Shown here: in pieces, positions 53,295 to 61,897 of the stretch | Layout of the letters: each line of letters starts with the position of its first letter | Position numbering within the stretch: position 1 is the stretch's first letter | From: Sedimentisphaerales bacterium | GTDB lineage: Bacteria > Planctomycetota > Phycisphaerae > Sedimentisphaerales > Anaerohalosphaeraceae | Direction of reading: 5' to 3' | Assembly: GCA_028282905.1 (NCBI GenBank) | Contig: JANQGW010000183.1 | Coordinates: forward strand, 1-64,000 | Length of the DNA stretch: 64,000 bases | Translations under genes and position numbers: made by a program | The notes under the pieces: generated by a model | Databases searched by the model: none | What the model saw: the letters and a program-made list of their open reading frames with translations, nothing else | What the model was told of the DNA's origin: nothing

Positions 53295-55139
53295 CTATTC
53301 TTCCTGCTGCCTGGGATCAATTCTGAAATCGCTCCAGCCGCCGGGAGCGGTGGTAAATTTTCCCTTGAGACGCACATTTCCGGGAATCAGGCCCGATAAC
53401 ATGCGCTGGTCGAAATAATAGTGTTTCAGGTAGCCGTCACTGCCGATCAGGCCGACCACACCGCGGATGACCTCGGTAATGGTTCCGCGGACGAGCAGTT
53501 CATCCTGTGAACCGGAAGCTTCCTTTCGACCACCGCCGCTGCTGCGACGGACATTTTCGGCGCCCCATCCGCCGCCGCCGACGGTAATGGCCGCTTCAAT
53601 CACCATCGGATCCGGCAGATGCCGATGATACGTGCCGTCGGCCTGGCCGGAATCTTTGATGCCAATCGGCTCATAGCTGAGGCCGCTGATTTCGGGAACG
53701 CCGTTGCCTTCGACCCATACCCTTCTCCGTCGTCGGCCCTGGCGAACCCACTCCCAATGGCCATCGCTGGCATAGTTTTCCACCATGCCGGGGTCCAATA
53801 CTTTGACTACGCCGCCGGCAAAGAGGCCCAGGCCGTTTGGATTTTCCTCGGAGGGCATGCCGTTGTCCTGCCGCAGATAGATTGAACCGTCATCATCTTT
53901 GTCTGAAACGGTCACGGAATTCGCCAGCCAGATATTTCCGGTCGCGACCACGGACATCACGCCCTGAACCTTATTTAATTCGGCAATACCGGGCGATGAC
54001 GTATTTTCATTGGCACTGCCGATGATGACATTGCCATCGACATAGATCATGCCGCAAGGCGGTGCTTCATAGCCGGCATATTCAACGGTCATCTGAGTAC
54101 TCGCCATCGAGTGAGTGGTTCGCAAGCCGTTGTCCTCAGCATTTTCCGGAATGTAGTGGAAGCCATAGATGGAATACTTTTCGAACCGTGTTCCGTCACT
54201 GCCGGGCTTGGCTTTATAGTCCCATGTATCTGAGGTTCCGGAGGTAATAGACTTGCCGCGAACCGTACAGTCATTGGTCATGCGAACATAGCCTTTGCCA
54301 TCGGTGCCGACATAGAATTCCAGTTGGACCGCGGCCTGGCCTTCCGGCACGCGAGTATCTTTTTGCGGCGTCAGCACTAAATCGCTCCGCTGGTCACGGA
54401 TGGTGTCTTTGTACCATTCGATCTTTGACTGGACGGCATCTTCGTCAGAGATCAGACTTTTGGGCTGGTCGAATGAAATACCCGCGTCGAACAGATGAAT
54501 AACCGAAGCATATTTGTCATGGCCGCCGACGGAATGACGGGATTCTCCCATCGAGACTTCCTGCAGGAAAGAAGGACGGCCGCTGATGTGAATGTCACGC
54601 TGGGGATCATCGGGGACTTTGTACGAATTAATATGAATCGGCATATCCAGCACCTCACCGTCCGCAAAATAGACCTCTCTTGTTGATGCGGTACTGATTG
54701 GAATACGGCACTGACCCATTTCCCAGCCGGAAATCGCCTGAACGACATGAACGCGAATACTACGATGAAACGTGCCGCAGTAACCGTTGGCGGTCACCTC
54801 GAAAATCGGACGATATCCTACAAAACCGTGAAATTTGACACGATAGTCGGCGTGTGAGTTTTCAAATGCCACCGTCCCGACAGTTCCGTCCATTTCCATC
54901 TGCATCAGCAGTTCGGGATTCTGTCCCATCCAGTAGATAGCCTGCTCATAGGCGGCTTCCGCCGTGGACATGGCAATGCTTTCGTTCTGGTAAAGCGTTG
55001 TCTGGACCAGAGCACCTTCGGAGATTTTAATCATCGCAAAACCGACCAATGATAAAATAACCAGCAGGACCAACACGCCGCCCAGAATCGTACCCCGGCG
55101 ATCATGTAATCGATGTCTTTTATTTTTGAGGGTATTCAT
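53295..55139 (-). CDS. PilX-like large minor-pilin protein, cassette 1
   Basis: 614 aa; AAGGA 8 nt before the ATG. N-terminal membrane segment (GGVLVLLVILSLVGFAMIKI), STAEAAYEQAIYWMGQNPEL, a long beta-rich body with CGMIYVDGNVIIGSANENTS and VVATGNIWLANSVTV, and the shared C-terminal block VIEAAITVGGGGWGAEN, GTITEVIRGVVGLIG, GGWSDFRIDP. A paralogue of the cassette-2 protein with extra loops. Probably a tip or minor component exported through the secretin. Confidence 0.75.
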   Translation of the reverse strand: MNTLKNKRHRLHDRRGTILGGVLVLLVILSLVGFAMIKISEGALVQTTLYQNESIAMSTAEAAYEQAIYWMGQNPELLMQMEMDGTVGTVAFENSHADYRVKFHGFVGYRPIFEVTANGYCGTFHRSIRVHVVQAISGWEMGQCRIPISTASTREVYFADGEVLDMPIHINSYKVPDDPQRDIHISGRPSFLQEVSMGESRHSVGGHDKYASVIHLFDAGISFDQPKSLISDEDAVQSKIEWYKDTIRDQRSDLVLTPQKDTRVPEGQAAVQLEFYVGTDGKGYVRMTNDCTVRGKSITSGTSDTWDYKAKPGSDGTRFEKYSIYGFHYIPENAEDNGLRTTHSMASTQMTVEYAGYEAPPCGMIYVDGNVIIGSANENTSSPGIAELNKVQGVMSVVATGNIWLANSVTVSDKDDDGSIYLRQDNGMPSEENPNGLGLFAGGVVKVLDPGMVENYASDGHWEWVRQGRRRRRVWVEGNGVPEISGLSYEPIGIKDSGQADGTYHRHLPDPMVIEAAITVGGGGWGAENVRRSSGGGRKEASGSQDELLVRGTITEVIRGVVGLIGSDGYLKHYYFDQRMLSGLIPGNVRLKGKFTTAPGGWSDFRIDPRQQEE

Positions 55140-55154
55140 TTCGATTATCCTTCT

Positions 55155-55826
55155 TTATTTGGGCCACGTCACGCGCAATAAAGTTGCGGTTTTGATCTCA
55201 ACCGTATCCCCTTCGTCATTTTTGAGTGTCATGTGCATATTGACACATCCGCTGCCGGCGCCGCCAATCCACTCGTGGCTGAAAATTTCTTCACCACCAC
55301 TCACGTCGATATCGCGTACCAGCACACGGGTCTCGACATCATCGCCACCCCGACGCAGACCATTCTGAACGCCGCCGACGCCATTGACAATCTTTCCGTA
55401 ATCAGCATGCAGCTCATCTCCGGACAGATAGAAAAGCGTAAAGTGTGTCCCGGTATCGTCAACATCCACGGTCCCCTGCTGCTGGGCGATCTCTTCAAAA
55501 GAATCCTGCCAGTATCGAAACTCCACCGCCTGACCGGCGGCGACGCTTTGGCCGACACCAGGAATCGCTTCAGAAAAGACGTCATTGCGAACCGAATAAA
55601 CGTTATAATGATGACGGTTGGATTTTCGTCCGATTGTACCGAACGCCGATGTAATCATCAGTGAATCCTGACGAATGGGGTCATTAACGGAAGCATAAAT
55701 CTGACGATAGGCGTTTTGACTGCCCAGAAGCAGCACACCCATTACCAGAATCAGGATCGCCCCCGCGGCCATTGCCGCGATTAGTTCAACCAGTGTAAAG
55801 CCCTTTTGTGAATGAAGTTTTCTCAT
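55155..55826 (-). CDS. PilW/GspJ-like minor pilin, cassette 1
   Basis: ATG 55826 chosen (AGGAGG 5 nt upstream; track 55886). 223 aa. Prepilin N-terminus QKGFTLVELIAAMAAGAILI. Then NDPIRQDSLMITSAFGTIGR and a beta-rich region ending in VEIKTATLLRVTWPK. The stop of the preceding V gene lies 1-2 bp from this start, so they are co-translated. Confidence 0.85.
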   Translation of the reverse strand: MRKLHSQKGFTLVELIAAMAAGAILILVMGVLLLGSQNAYRQIYASVNDPIRQDSLMITSAFGTIGRKSNRHHYNVYSVRNDVFSEAIPGVGQSVAAGQAVEFRYWQDSFEEIAQQQGTVDVDDTGTHFTLFYLSGDELHADYGKIVNGVGGVQNGLRRGGDDVETRVLVRDIDVSGGEEIFSHEWIGGAGSGCVNMHMTLKNDEGDTVEIKTATLLRVTWPK

Positions 55827-55827
55827 C

Positions 55828-56283
55828 TTATCCTCCTGACTGGTCCCGTCGGACGTAGGTCTGAAATGTTCTGGATGGATCGTCACGGTCCGGAGGTTCC
55901 TGTTGATAATCCGACTGCCAATGCACAGTCACCGCCAGTTCGCGAAGCGTCACGCCGGTTTCGATGCTGGATGAAACATCGCTGGCGGCTAAGTCCAGAT
56001 AGAACGGAATGTCATCCACGACACACAGGTACAAGCTGCTGCCGGCAACTTCTCCCACGTTCAGTCCCAGCGTCGCAGGGTCGTAGTGATCGGAACCGCC
56101 CCGGACCTTCCAGTTTTCCAGGACCATCAATCCTAATTGTGTGGCCGACATTTTGGCCTGGGCCATGCGCGATCGCTGAACTGCGTGAAATTGATAACTG
56201 ATGACCCCTAATGCCAGGACCGCTAAGAGTCCAATCGCCGAAACCACTTCCACCAATGTAAAAGCCGGTTTTCCTCTACTCAT
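55828..56283 (-). CDS. PilV/GspI-like minor pilin, cassette 1
   Basis: ATG 56283 chosen (AAGGA 8 nt upstream; track 56349 runs into the terminator of the pilin gene). 151 aa. Prepilin N-terminus GKPAFTLVEVVSAIGLLAVL with Ala in place of the usual Gly at -1. Body shares the pattern of cassette 2 (LRELAVTVHWQSDYQQ versus LRQIQTIIRWRSDFTQ). Confidence 0.83.
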   Translation of the reverse strand: MSRGKPAFTLVEVVSAIGLLAVLALGVISYQFHAVQRSRMAQAKMSATQLGLMVLENWKVRGGSDHYDPATLGLNVGEVAGSSLYLCVVDDIPFYLDLAASDVSSSIETGVTLRELAVTVHWQSDYQQEPPDRDDPSRTFQTYVRRDQSGG

Positions 56284-56350
56284 CGTCTTTTTCCTTCTTA
56301 ACCCTTCTACTGCCGGAATTGTTATTTCCGGCCAAAGCTCAGTTCGCAAA

Positions 56351-56392
56351 AGAAGCGGAGAAAGTTTCCGGTCAACCTTCTCCGCTTCTTAT
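56351..56392 (-). terminator. Terminator between the major pilin and the minor-pilin cassettes
   Basis: GAAGCGGAGAA pairs with TTCTCCGCTTC around an 11-14 nt loop; the minus-strand exit is TTTTG. It begins about 30 nt after the pilin stop codon. Partial termination here would give more pilin than minor-pilin mRNA. The inverted arm also ends in TATTTTT on the plus strand, so it could act both ways. Confidence 0.75.
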
Positions 56393-56422
56393 TTTTAAGC
56401 TCGAGCCTGATGGTATCTTTGT

Positions 56423-56812
56423 TTACTGCTTAACCCAATCGCCATCGGCTTCTAACTGATAACTGCCGCTGGGGGTCTTGCCATTGCCGTCACCGGTTGC
56501 CGTTACGGTAATGTCTGTCGCATCGGTACCGCCAACCGTAAAATCGGCTGCTTCAAAGTACGTTCCCGTCAGATCATCAGCAGAGAACCCGAGCGTGGAC
56601 AGGTTATCGCTAACCTTACCGGTTGTGATCGAACCGCTTTCGGCATAGGTCACCCGCACAGCAGACTTAATTGTGCCGGCCATTGCATTTGCTTCGGCCC
56701 ATTTAGCTGAATCGATGCGACCTCGCATCAGCGGAATCGAGGCTGCCGCCAGGATACCGACGATGAGAATCACAACCATCAACTCGATCAGTGTGAAACC
56801 TTTTTTCTTCAT
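56423..56812 (-). CDS. Major type IV pilin / major pseudopilin (GspG/PilA-like)
   Basis: ATG 56812 chosen (GGGAG 8 nt upstream). 129 aa. Short positive leader MKKKG, cleavage before FTLIELMVVILIVGILAAAS with Glu at mature position 5, then the long helix (AKWAEANAMAGTIKSAVRVT) and a Gly/Thr/Asp-rich C-terminal region (ITVTATGDGNGKTPSGSYQL). No Cys pair. Flanked by a terminator, as expected for the most abundant subunit. Confidence 0.88.
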   Translation of the reverse strand: MKKKGFTLIELMVVILIVGILAAASIPLMRGRIDSAKWAEANAMAGTIKSAVRVTYAESGSITTGKVSDNLSTLGFSADDLTGTYFEAADFTVGGTDATDITVTATGDGNGKTPSGSYQLEADGDWVKQ

Positions 56813-56913
56813 TTTACAATCTCCCAATAAATTGTGTTAAAAAACATTTTGTTCCTTGGTTACTTCGTACAATAACATGTGTCACTTAATTGAAAATTTC
56901 TTAAAAATTGGTC

Positions 56914-58116
56914 TTAGGCCGACATCGAGAAAATCGGCAGATACATCGCCAAAATCACGACCAGCACAATACCACCAACGACGATAATCAAAAACGGCTC
57001 CAGCATTCCCAGCATCACGGAAACGAGCGAATCGACCTTTTTTTCGTAATATTCGGCGGTTTTTTCCATCACTGCCGATAACGAACCGCTGTTTTCCCCG
57101 ATCTGCGCCATTTTGATTGACACGCCCGGGAAAAAGCCGACATTTTCCATACTTTGCGAGACGCTCATCCCCTCGACCATTTTTTCGCGGGTATCCATGA
57201 CGCCTTTTCGTAAGATAACATTATCGGTCATACCGGCGAGAATTTGAAACGCCTCCAGCACCGGCACACCGGCTGAAACCAGCGTTGCCAGCGTTTTGCA
57301 GAACGTCGCCACAAAGGCCATCAGCAGAATCTTGCCGAAAACCGGCAGCTTGAGCATCATCTGGCAAACGCGTTTGTGACCATTGACGGTTTTCTTGTAA
57401 AGCACAAATCCGACAGCCGCAATCAATGCAGCAATCAGCATATAGGGCATGTTGCGCATCATGATGTCGTAAACCGCCATAAACCCTCGTGTGAACGCCG
57501 GCAGCTCGCCATTAAATTCTTCAAACATGGTTGAAAAACGAGGGATAATCAGTGTCATCAGGACGACCACGATGACGATGATAAATCCGACAACAAACGC
57601 CGGATACATCAGGGCACCGCGAACCTTACGGACGAGTTTGTCCCGGTTTTCATAGTGTACCGCCAGCCGTTCGAGCGTTTTGGTCAGGGAGCCGCCGGTT
57701 TCACCGGCCTGAATCATGGCACAACTGAGCCGACTGAAAACCTTCGGATAGGTTTCCATGCAATCGGCCATTGTAAAACCTTTGCCCAGCTTGTCGGCGA
57801 TATCCTTCAAAACGAATTCGAAATACGGATTGGGGATTTCGTCAGCAATCGTCTCGATGGCCATGGTAATGGACAGGCCGCCGCCGAGCATCGTACTCAA
57901 CTGCCAGCAAAAGGTTGCCAGATCGGCTGACTTGACTTTTTTGTAGCGAACTGCCGAGGTTTTTTCATGGACGGCCTGCTGGACTTCCGTTACGGAAACC
58001 GGTGTCCACTGCTCTCGGCGGATGAAGTCCAAGACCTCCTGCTGGGAATTGGCCTGCTGTACGCCTTCCCGGCACGTCCCCGATTGATCCCATGCGACAT
58101 ATTCAAATGTACTCAT
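56914..58116 (-). CDS. pilC: PilC/GspF inner-membrane platform protein
   Basis: 400 aa with the two T2SSF repeats (about 68-190 and 270-392): LATFCWQLSTMLGGGLSITM, AMIQAGETGGSLTKTLERLA, then FCKTLATLVSAGVPVLEAFQ, MAQIGENSGSLSAVMEKTAE, and three to four membrane segments (FVVGFIIVIVVVLMTLIIP; the C-terminal FLIIVVGGIVLVVILAMYL). Ribosome-binding site GGGATTGAG. Sits between the PilB region and the pilin gene. Confidence 0.95.
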   Translation of the reverse strand: MSTFEYVAWDQSGTCREGVQQANSQQEVLDFIRREQWTPVSVTEVQQAVHEKTSAVRYKKVKSADLATFCWQLSTMLGGGLSITMAIETIADEIPNPYFEFVLKDIADKLGKGFTMADCMETYPKVFSRLSCAMIQAGETGGSLTKTLERLAVHYENRDKLVRKVRGALMYPAFVVGFIIVIVVVLMTLIIPRFSTMFEEFNGELPAFTRGFMAVYDIMMRNMPYMLIAALIAAVGFVLYKKTVNGHKRVCQMMLKLPVFGKILLMAFVATFCKTLATLVSAGVPVLEAFQILAGMTDNVILRKGVMDTREKMVEGMSVSQSMENVGFFPGVSIKMAQIGENSGSLSAVMEKTAEYYEKKVDSLVSVMLGMLEPFLIIVVGGIVLVVILAMYLPIFSMSA

Positions 58117-58493
58117 CTCAATCCCTAAAAATTTTATACAAAATTATTCATTTTCTGTGTCGGTCATTTCACCGGCGGATTTGACGAGTTTCTGTGCTGT
58201 TTTCCGTGCTTATAGGACTTTGCAGTTTGTCCCATAAGAGTTTGCCTGCCGGCTTTAAATCCCCTTCCCACGCCGCCGCTGTGAATAAGTTCCGACCCTG
58301 TTTTCATTAAGTGTTTATTTTTTTTAACTCCTTGAAAATGTCGTCCGATAATGACATGCTGGTTTACAGTACGTACTTGGGCGGACGTTGAAAAAAGCAG
58401 CGAAATATGCTATACTGATGGTGTCAGAGAACCACTTGACGAGCACCTTGAGACATTGGTTCATGAAACGGAATTGTGTTGAAGGTGATGAAC
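58117..58493. other. Intergenic stretch between pilC and the small plus-strand gene
   Basis: A 377-bp stretch without a minus-strand ORF. It must hold the promoter of pilC-pilin (minus) and of the plus-strand small gene. No dispersed repeat or strong hairpin seen. Confidence 0.35.
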
Positions 58494-58772
58494 ATGTTTG
58501 TAAACCACACACAACCTGAAAACGCCGCCTATTCGTGTCTGCGGATTCCTTCGCTGCTGTTGGGAGGTCTGGGCGTGTGGGGGATTGCCAATGACAAACT
58601 GGAGGTTGTTTCCAAAGTCTCGTCCTTTTTCAACCTGCCTCCGGTTGAATACTGCTATGTGATTGTCATCGGTGCGGCGATTCTTTTTGGTATTTCCCTG
58701 CTGTCACGAAAGGTACAGAATAAAACAGACGCCGCGACGTTAAACCGTCACGACGTCTGGCGTAATTGTTAA
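58494..58772 (+). CDS. Hypothetical small membrane protein encoded against the pilus locus
   Basis: About 92 aa from ATG 58494; AAGGTGAT lies 4 nt before it and matches the anti-Shine-Dalgarno region well. Two hydrophobic segments (SLLLGGLGVWGIA; YCYVIVIGAAILFGISLLS). It lies on the plus strand between pilC and pilB, and its 3' end overlaps the terminator of pilB. No homologue recognised; may be real because of the strong ribosome-binding site. Confidence 0.45.
   Translation: MFVNHTQPENAAYSCLRIPSLLLGGLGVWGIANDKLEVVSKVSSFFNLPPVEYCYVIVIGAAILFGISLLSRKVQNKTDAATLNRHDVWRNC
58727..58758 (-). terminator. Terminator downstream of pilB
   Basis: On the minus strand AGACGTCGTGACG pairs with CGTCGCGGCGTCT (13 bp counting two G-U pairs), loop GTTTAA, followed by GTTTTATTC. 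On the plus strand two pairs become C-A mismatches, which shows it is made for the pilB direction. It divides the locus into a kinase-pilB unit and a pilC-onward unit. Confidence 0.7.
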
Positions 58773-58799
58773 GATGTCTTCTGCGGCGGCAAACTGCTG

Positions 58800-60569
58800 T
58801 TACGTTGCAATACTCTCCGCATAAGTCACACGCAGAATTTCCTCGGCCGTCGTCAATCCATCCAACACCCTGGCGACGCCGCTATCCTGCAAATCGCCAT
58901 AGCCTTTGTCACGTGCCATCTGGCGAATTTGTGTTTCCTTGGCGCCGGTGGCAACGGCTTCGCGAATTTCCTGATCCATTGTTAAGAACTCGAAGATCGG
59001 CAGTCGGCCTCGATAGCCGGTGTTGCCGCATTCCGAACAGCCCTTGCCGTGGAAGAACTGTGCTGAATTAATTTGCTCCGGCGACAGACGCAGCCGTCTG
59101 AGAAGCTCCTCTTCCAGTGTCACCGGTTCTTTGCATTTATCGCAAATTTTGCGAACCAGCCGCTGGGCGAGAATCAGATTCAATGACGACGCCAGCAGAT
59201 ACGGCTCCAAGCCCATATAGACCAGACGGCTCAAGGCGCTGGGAGCATCATTGGTATGGAAGGTGCTCAGCACCAGGTGGCCGGTCAGTGAGGCCTTGAT
59301 GGCAATTTCCATCGTTTCCTTGTCACGGATTTCCCCAAGCAGTACGATATCGGGGTCTTGTCGTAAAATCGTTCGCAGGCAGGAGGCAAATGTCAGGCCA
59401 ATACCGGCTTTGATCTGCGTCTGGTTGATGCCCGCGAGTCGGTACTCAACCGGATCTTCGACGGTAGTGATGTTTTTAGCCGGGTCGCGCAATTCGTTCA
59501 GCGCCGAATACAGGGTTGTACTTTTACCACTGCCGGTCGGGCCGGTTACGATAATAATCCCGTGCGGCTGATGCAGCGTGTCCTTAAACTGGCCAAGGAG
59601 ACTCGGCTCCAGGCCCAGACTGTTGAGACTGTGATTGACCGCGCCTTTATCGAGAATACGCATCACAATCTTTTCGCCGTAAATAGTCGGCAGTGATGAG
59701 ACACGCACGTCGATGGCGTCCTGACCGCCGCCGCGGCGAATCTTGAAGCGACCGTCCTGCGGCAGCCGGCGTTCGGCGATGTCCATTTCCGACAGAATTT
59801 TAATACGCGCCAGTACCGCAGCCTGCATCTTACGCGGCGGCGGCACCATCTCGGCCAGCAAGCCGTCCACCCGCATCCGAATAATCATGGATTTGTCCTG
59901 CGGTTCAATGTGAATATCGCTGGCACGGCTTTTAATCGCCTGGCTCAGCAGCAGGTCCACAAACCGAATGACCGGAGCATCATCGACATCGACCGATTCG
60001 GCGATATCCGCTTCGAGCGAATCTTCCAATATGAAATCGTCGTCATTGTCAATCTCGAACTCTACGAGATCACGGAGTTTCTGCTCCTCAACATCAGTCC
60101 CGTGATAGACATATTCAATCGCACGCTGGATTTCCGATTCGGCCGCTAATACGGTCTTAATCGGCTTTTTCAACTTCACCGAAACGGTATCAATGGCAAT
60201 CACATTGAGCGGGTCGGCCATGGCAACGATAATCCGGTCATCCGATTGGTGGATGGCCAACACGCAAAACCGCTTGGCGATATTTTCCGAAACACACCGT
60301 GCGATCTCCTTGTCAATATCCTCCAGATTCTCCAGCGACTGATACTCCAGCCCCAGGTATTCGGCCAACAACTGTGTTAGCTGAATATCCTGAAGGTATT
60401 CGAGCTGGACCAGGGCCTGTCCGAGCCGTCCGCCGTCCTGACGCTGTTTGTCCAGCGCGGCCTGCAGCTGCTCGTCACCGATGCATCCCTTTTGAATCAG
60501 CCAGTCGCCAAAGAGCAGGTTGTCTTTGATCGCCGCCGCTGACATTGTTTTTGGTTTTTGATTGAACAT
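58800..60569 (-). CDS. pilB: PilB/GspE assembly ATPase
   Basis: 589 aa. N-terminal GspE/MshEN-type domain (about 20-155: FGDWLIQKGCIGDEQLQAAL), then the secretion ATPase: SDIHIEPQDKSMIIRMRVDG, Walker A GPTGSGKSTT (343-352), Asp box TTVEDPVEYRL, Walker B DPDIVLLGEIRD, His box STFHTNDAPSAL, and a tetra-Cys zinc site (C476-x2-C479 and C511-x2-C514). Powers pilus or pseudopilus assembly at the inner membrane. No PilT retraction ATPase lies in the window. 23 bp after the kinase-like gene. Confidence 0.95.
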   Translation of the reverse strand: MFNQKPKTMSAAAIKDNLLFGDWLIQKGCIGDEQLQAALDKQRQDGGRLGQALVQLEYLQDIQLTQLLAEYLGLEYQSLENLEDIDKEIARCVSENIAKRFCVLAIHQSDDRIIVAMADPLNVIAIDTVSVKLKKPIKTVLAAESEIQRAIEYVYHGTDVEEQKLRDLVEFEIDNDDDFILEDSLEADIAESVDVDDAPVIRFVDLLLSQAIKSRASDIHIEPQDKSMIIRMRVDGLLAEMVPPPRKMQAAVLARIKILSEMDIAERRLPQDGRFKIRRGGGQDAIDVRVSSLPTIYGEKIVMRILDKGAVNHSLNSLGLEPSLLGQFKDTLHQPHGIIIVTGPTGSGKSTTLYSALNELRDPAKNITTVEDPVEYRLAGINQTQIKAGIGLTFASCLRTILRQDPDIVLLGEIRDKETMEIAIKASLTGHLVLSTFHTNDAPSALSRLVYMGLEPYLLASSLNLILAQRLVRKICDKCKEPVTLEEELLRRLRLSPEQINSAQFFHGKGCSECGNTGYRGRLPIFEFLTMDQEIREAVATGAKETQIRQMARDKGYGDLQDSGVARVLDGLTTAEEILRVTYAESIAT

Positions 60570-60592
60570 AAGTATTAAGCCTCTCCCATGCC

Positions 60593-61897
60593 TTAATCCC
60601 CGTATTCAAAGGTCAGCACTTCCACCTCATCGGCCTCAGCCGTCTCAGAAGCTGCCTGGTCATCCCTTTGAAATGTCGCAATAAATTTTTTGACGGTGGT
60701 CAGCAATTTTTGGCTGTCCACCGGTTTGGTCAGGAAATCATCAAACATCGCTGCAATCTGATGGTTTTCATTTTCGTTGAGCACTTTGGCCGACAGTGCC
60801 ACGATGGGCGTTTCGATTCCGTTGGCCCTGATTTGCTCGGTAGCTTCATAGCCGTTCATGCGGGGCATTTTCAGATCCATCAGAATCAGATCGTATGTGT
60901 CCTCGCCGCTGGCCTTCTCGACACCTTCAAGGCCGTCTTCTGCCACCTGTACTTCAACACCCAGCGTTTCCAGCATTAAGCTGATAACCGTCCGGTTAGA
61001 CGGTTGATCCTCTACCAGTAAAATGGACGGTACTGTCGGTTCCGGTTCTTGTTCGGGCAGTGTCTGTGTTTGGATTTGGGGTTGATAGGATTCGATTTTT
61101 ACCGTTTCCTCATCCGACAGTCCTACCGGCAGGATCACTGAGAAGGTCGAGCCTTCGTTTAACCGGCTGGATACCTCTAATGTACCACCCAGCACTTCGA
61201 TCAACTGTTTGGTCAGCGGCAACCCGGCCGTGACGGTAAAGCCCATATCGAGCATTGTCAGAACTTCTTCACTAACATCTTCTTCAACCTGTGCCGGTTC
61301 GAAAAGGTGCTGCAGCTTTTCCGGGCTGATGCCGACGCCGCTGTCAACCACATCAATCTGCACACATGGACTGTCTTGATATTGCCGGGGCAGCACACAA
61401 ATGCAGACAATTCCGTCCGGCGAATATTTGAAGGCATTGGCAATCAGATTAATCATGCATTTCAGCAGACGCTCGCCGTCGCTGAGAATGTGGCTCGGCA
61501 GGTCCGGATCGACTTCGATGGCATAATCGACGGTTCGGTCAGCCGCGGCGGTGGCGGCAACCTTTTCCATATCGTGGATAATCCGAGACAAATCACATTT
61601 TGTTCTGCTAATCTTCAGGCGGCCGGATTCCAGGCGCGCCCAGTCCAGGACTTCATTAACCAGGGCCGAAAGACCGTTGCCGGCCTGGTGGATCTCATTG
61701 ACATATTCGGTCAGTTCTTCGTTTAAATCTTCAATCAGGAGCAAATCGCTGAAACCGATGACGGCGTTGGATAGGGTGCGAATCTGGTAGGCCATGTTAT
61801 CAATCAGGCGACTCTTGGCCTGCACAGCGGCTTCTTTCTGCCGGATTAACGCGTGCAGTTGTTCATGTGATTGATGACTGCTGTCATGTGTTGTCAT
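60593..61897 (-). CDS. Histidine-kinase-like protein with response-regulator receiver domain, lacking the phospho-acceptor His
   Basis: 434 aa, no membrane segment. A coiled N-terminus leads to a HisKA-like helix reading DNMAYQIRTLSNAVIGFSDL, where Tyr37 replaces the His of the usual S-H-E-I-R-T-P box. HATPase features are kept: NLIANAFKYSPDG (N box), DVVDSGVGIS (G1), GLPLTKQLIEVLGG and GSTF. A C-terminal receiver domain (about 298-415) has SILLVEDQPSNR, the phospho-acceptor in DLILMDLKMPRMNG, ALSAK and LTKPVD. It could bind ATP but not autophosphorylate in the normal way; the receiver might be phosphorylated by another kinase. Directly upstream of pilB, so probably regulates the pilus. Confidence 0.85.
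   Translation of the reverse strand: MTTHDSSHQSHEQLHALIRQKEAAVQAKSRLIDNMAYQIRTLSNAVIGFSDLLLIEDLNEELTEYVNEIHQAGNGLSALVNEVLDWARLESGRLKISRTKCDLSRIIHDMEKVAATAAADRTVDYAIEVDPDLPSHILSDGERLLKCMINLIANAFKYSPDGIVCICVLPRQYQDSPCVQIDVVDSGVGISPEKLQHLFEPAQVEEDVSEEVLTMLDMGFTVTAGLPLTKQLIEVLGGTLEVSSRLNEGSTFSVILPVGLSDEETVKIESYQPQIQTQTLPEQEPEPTVPSILLVEDQPSNRTVISLMLETLGVEVQVAEDGLEGVEKASGEDTYDLILMDLKMPRMNGYEATEQIRANGIETPIVALSAKVLNENENHQIAAMFDDFLTKPVDSQKLLTTVKKFIATFQRDDQAASETAEADEVEVLTFEYGD

Noticed and set aside
56813-56913. Sigma-54 promoter before the pilin gene (TGACAC...TTGT)
   Set aside because: The GG and GC dinucleotides of the -24/-12 consensus are not both present and the spacing is one base off.
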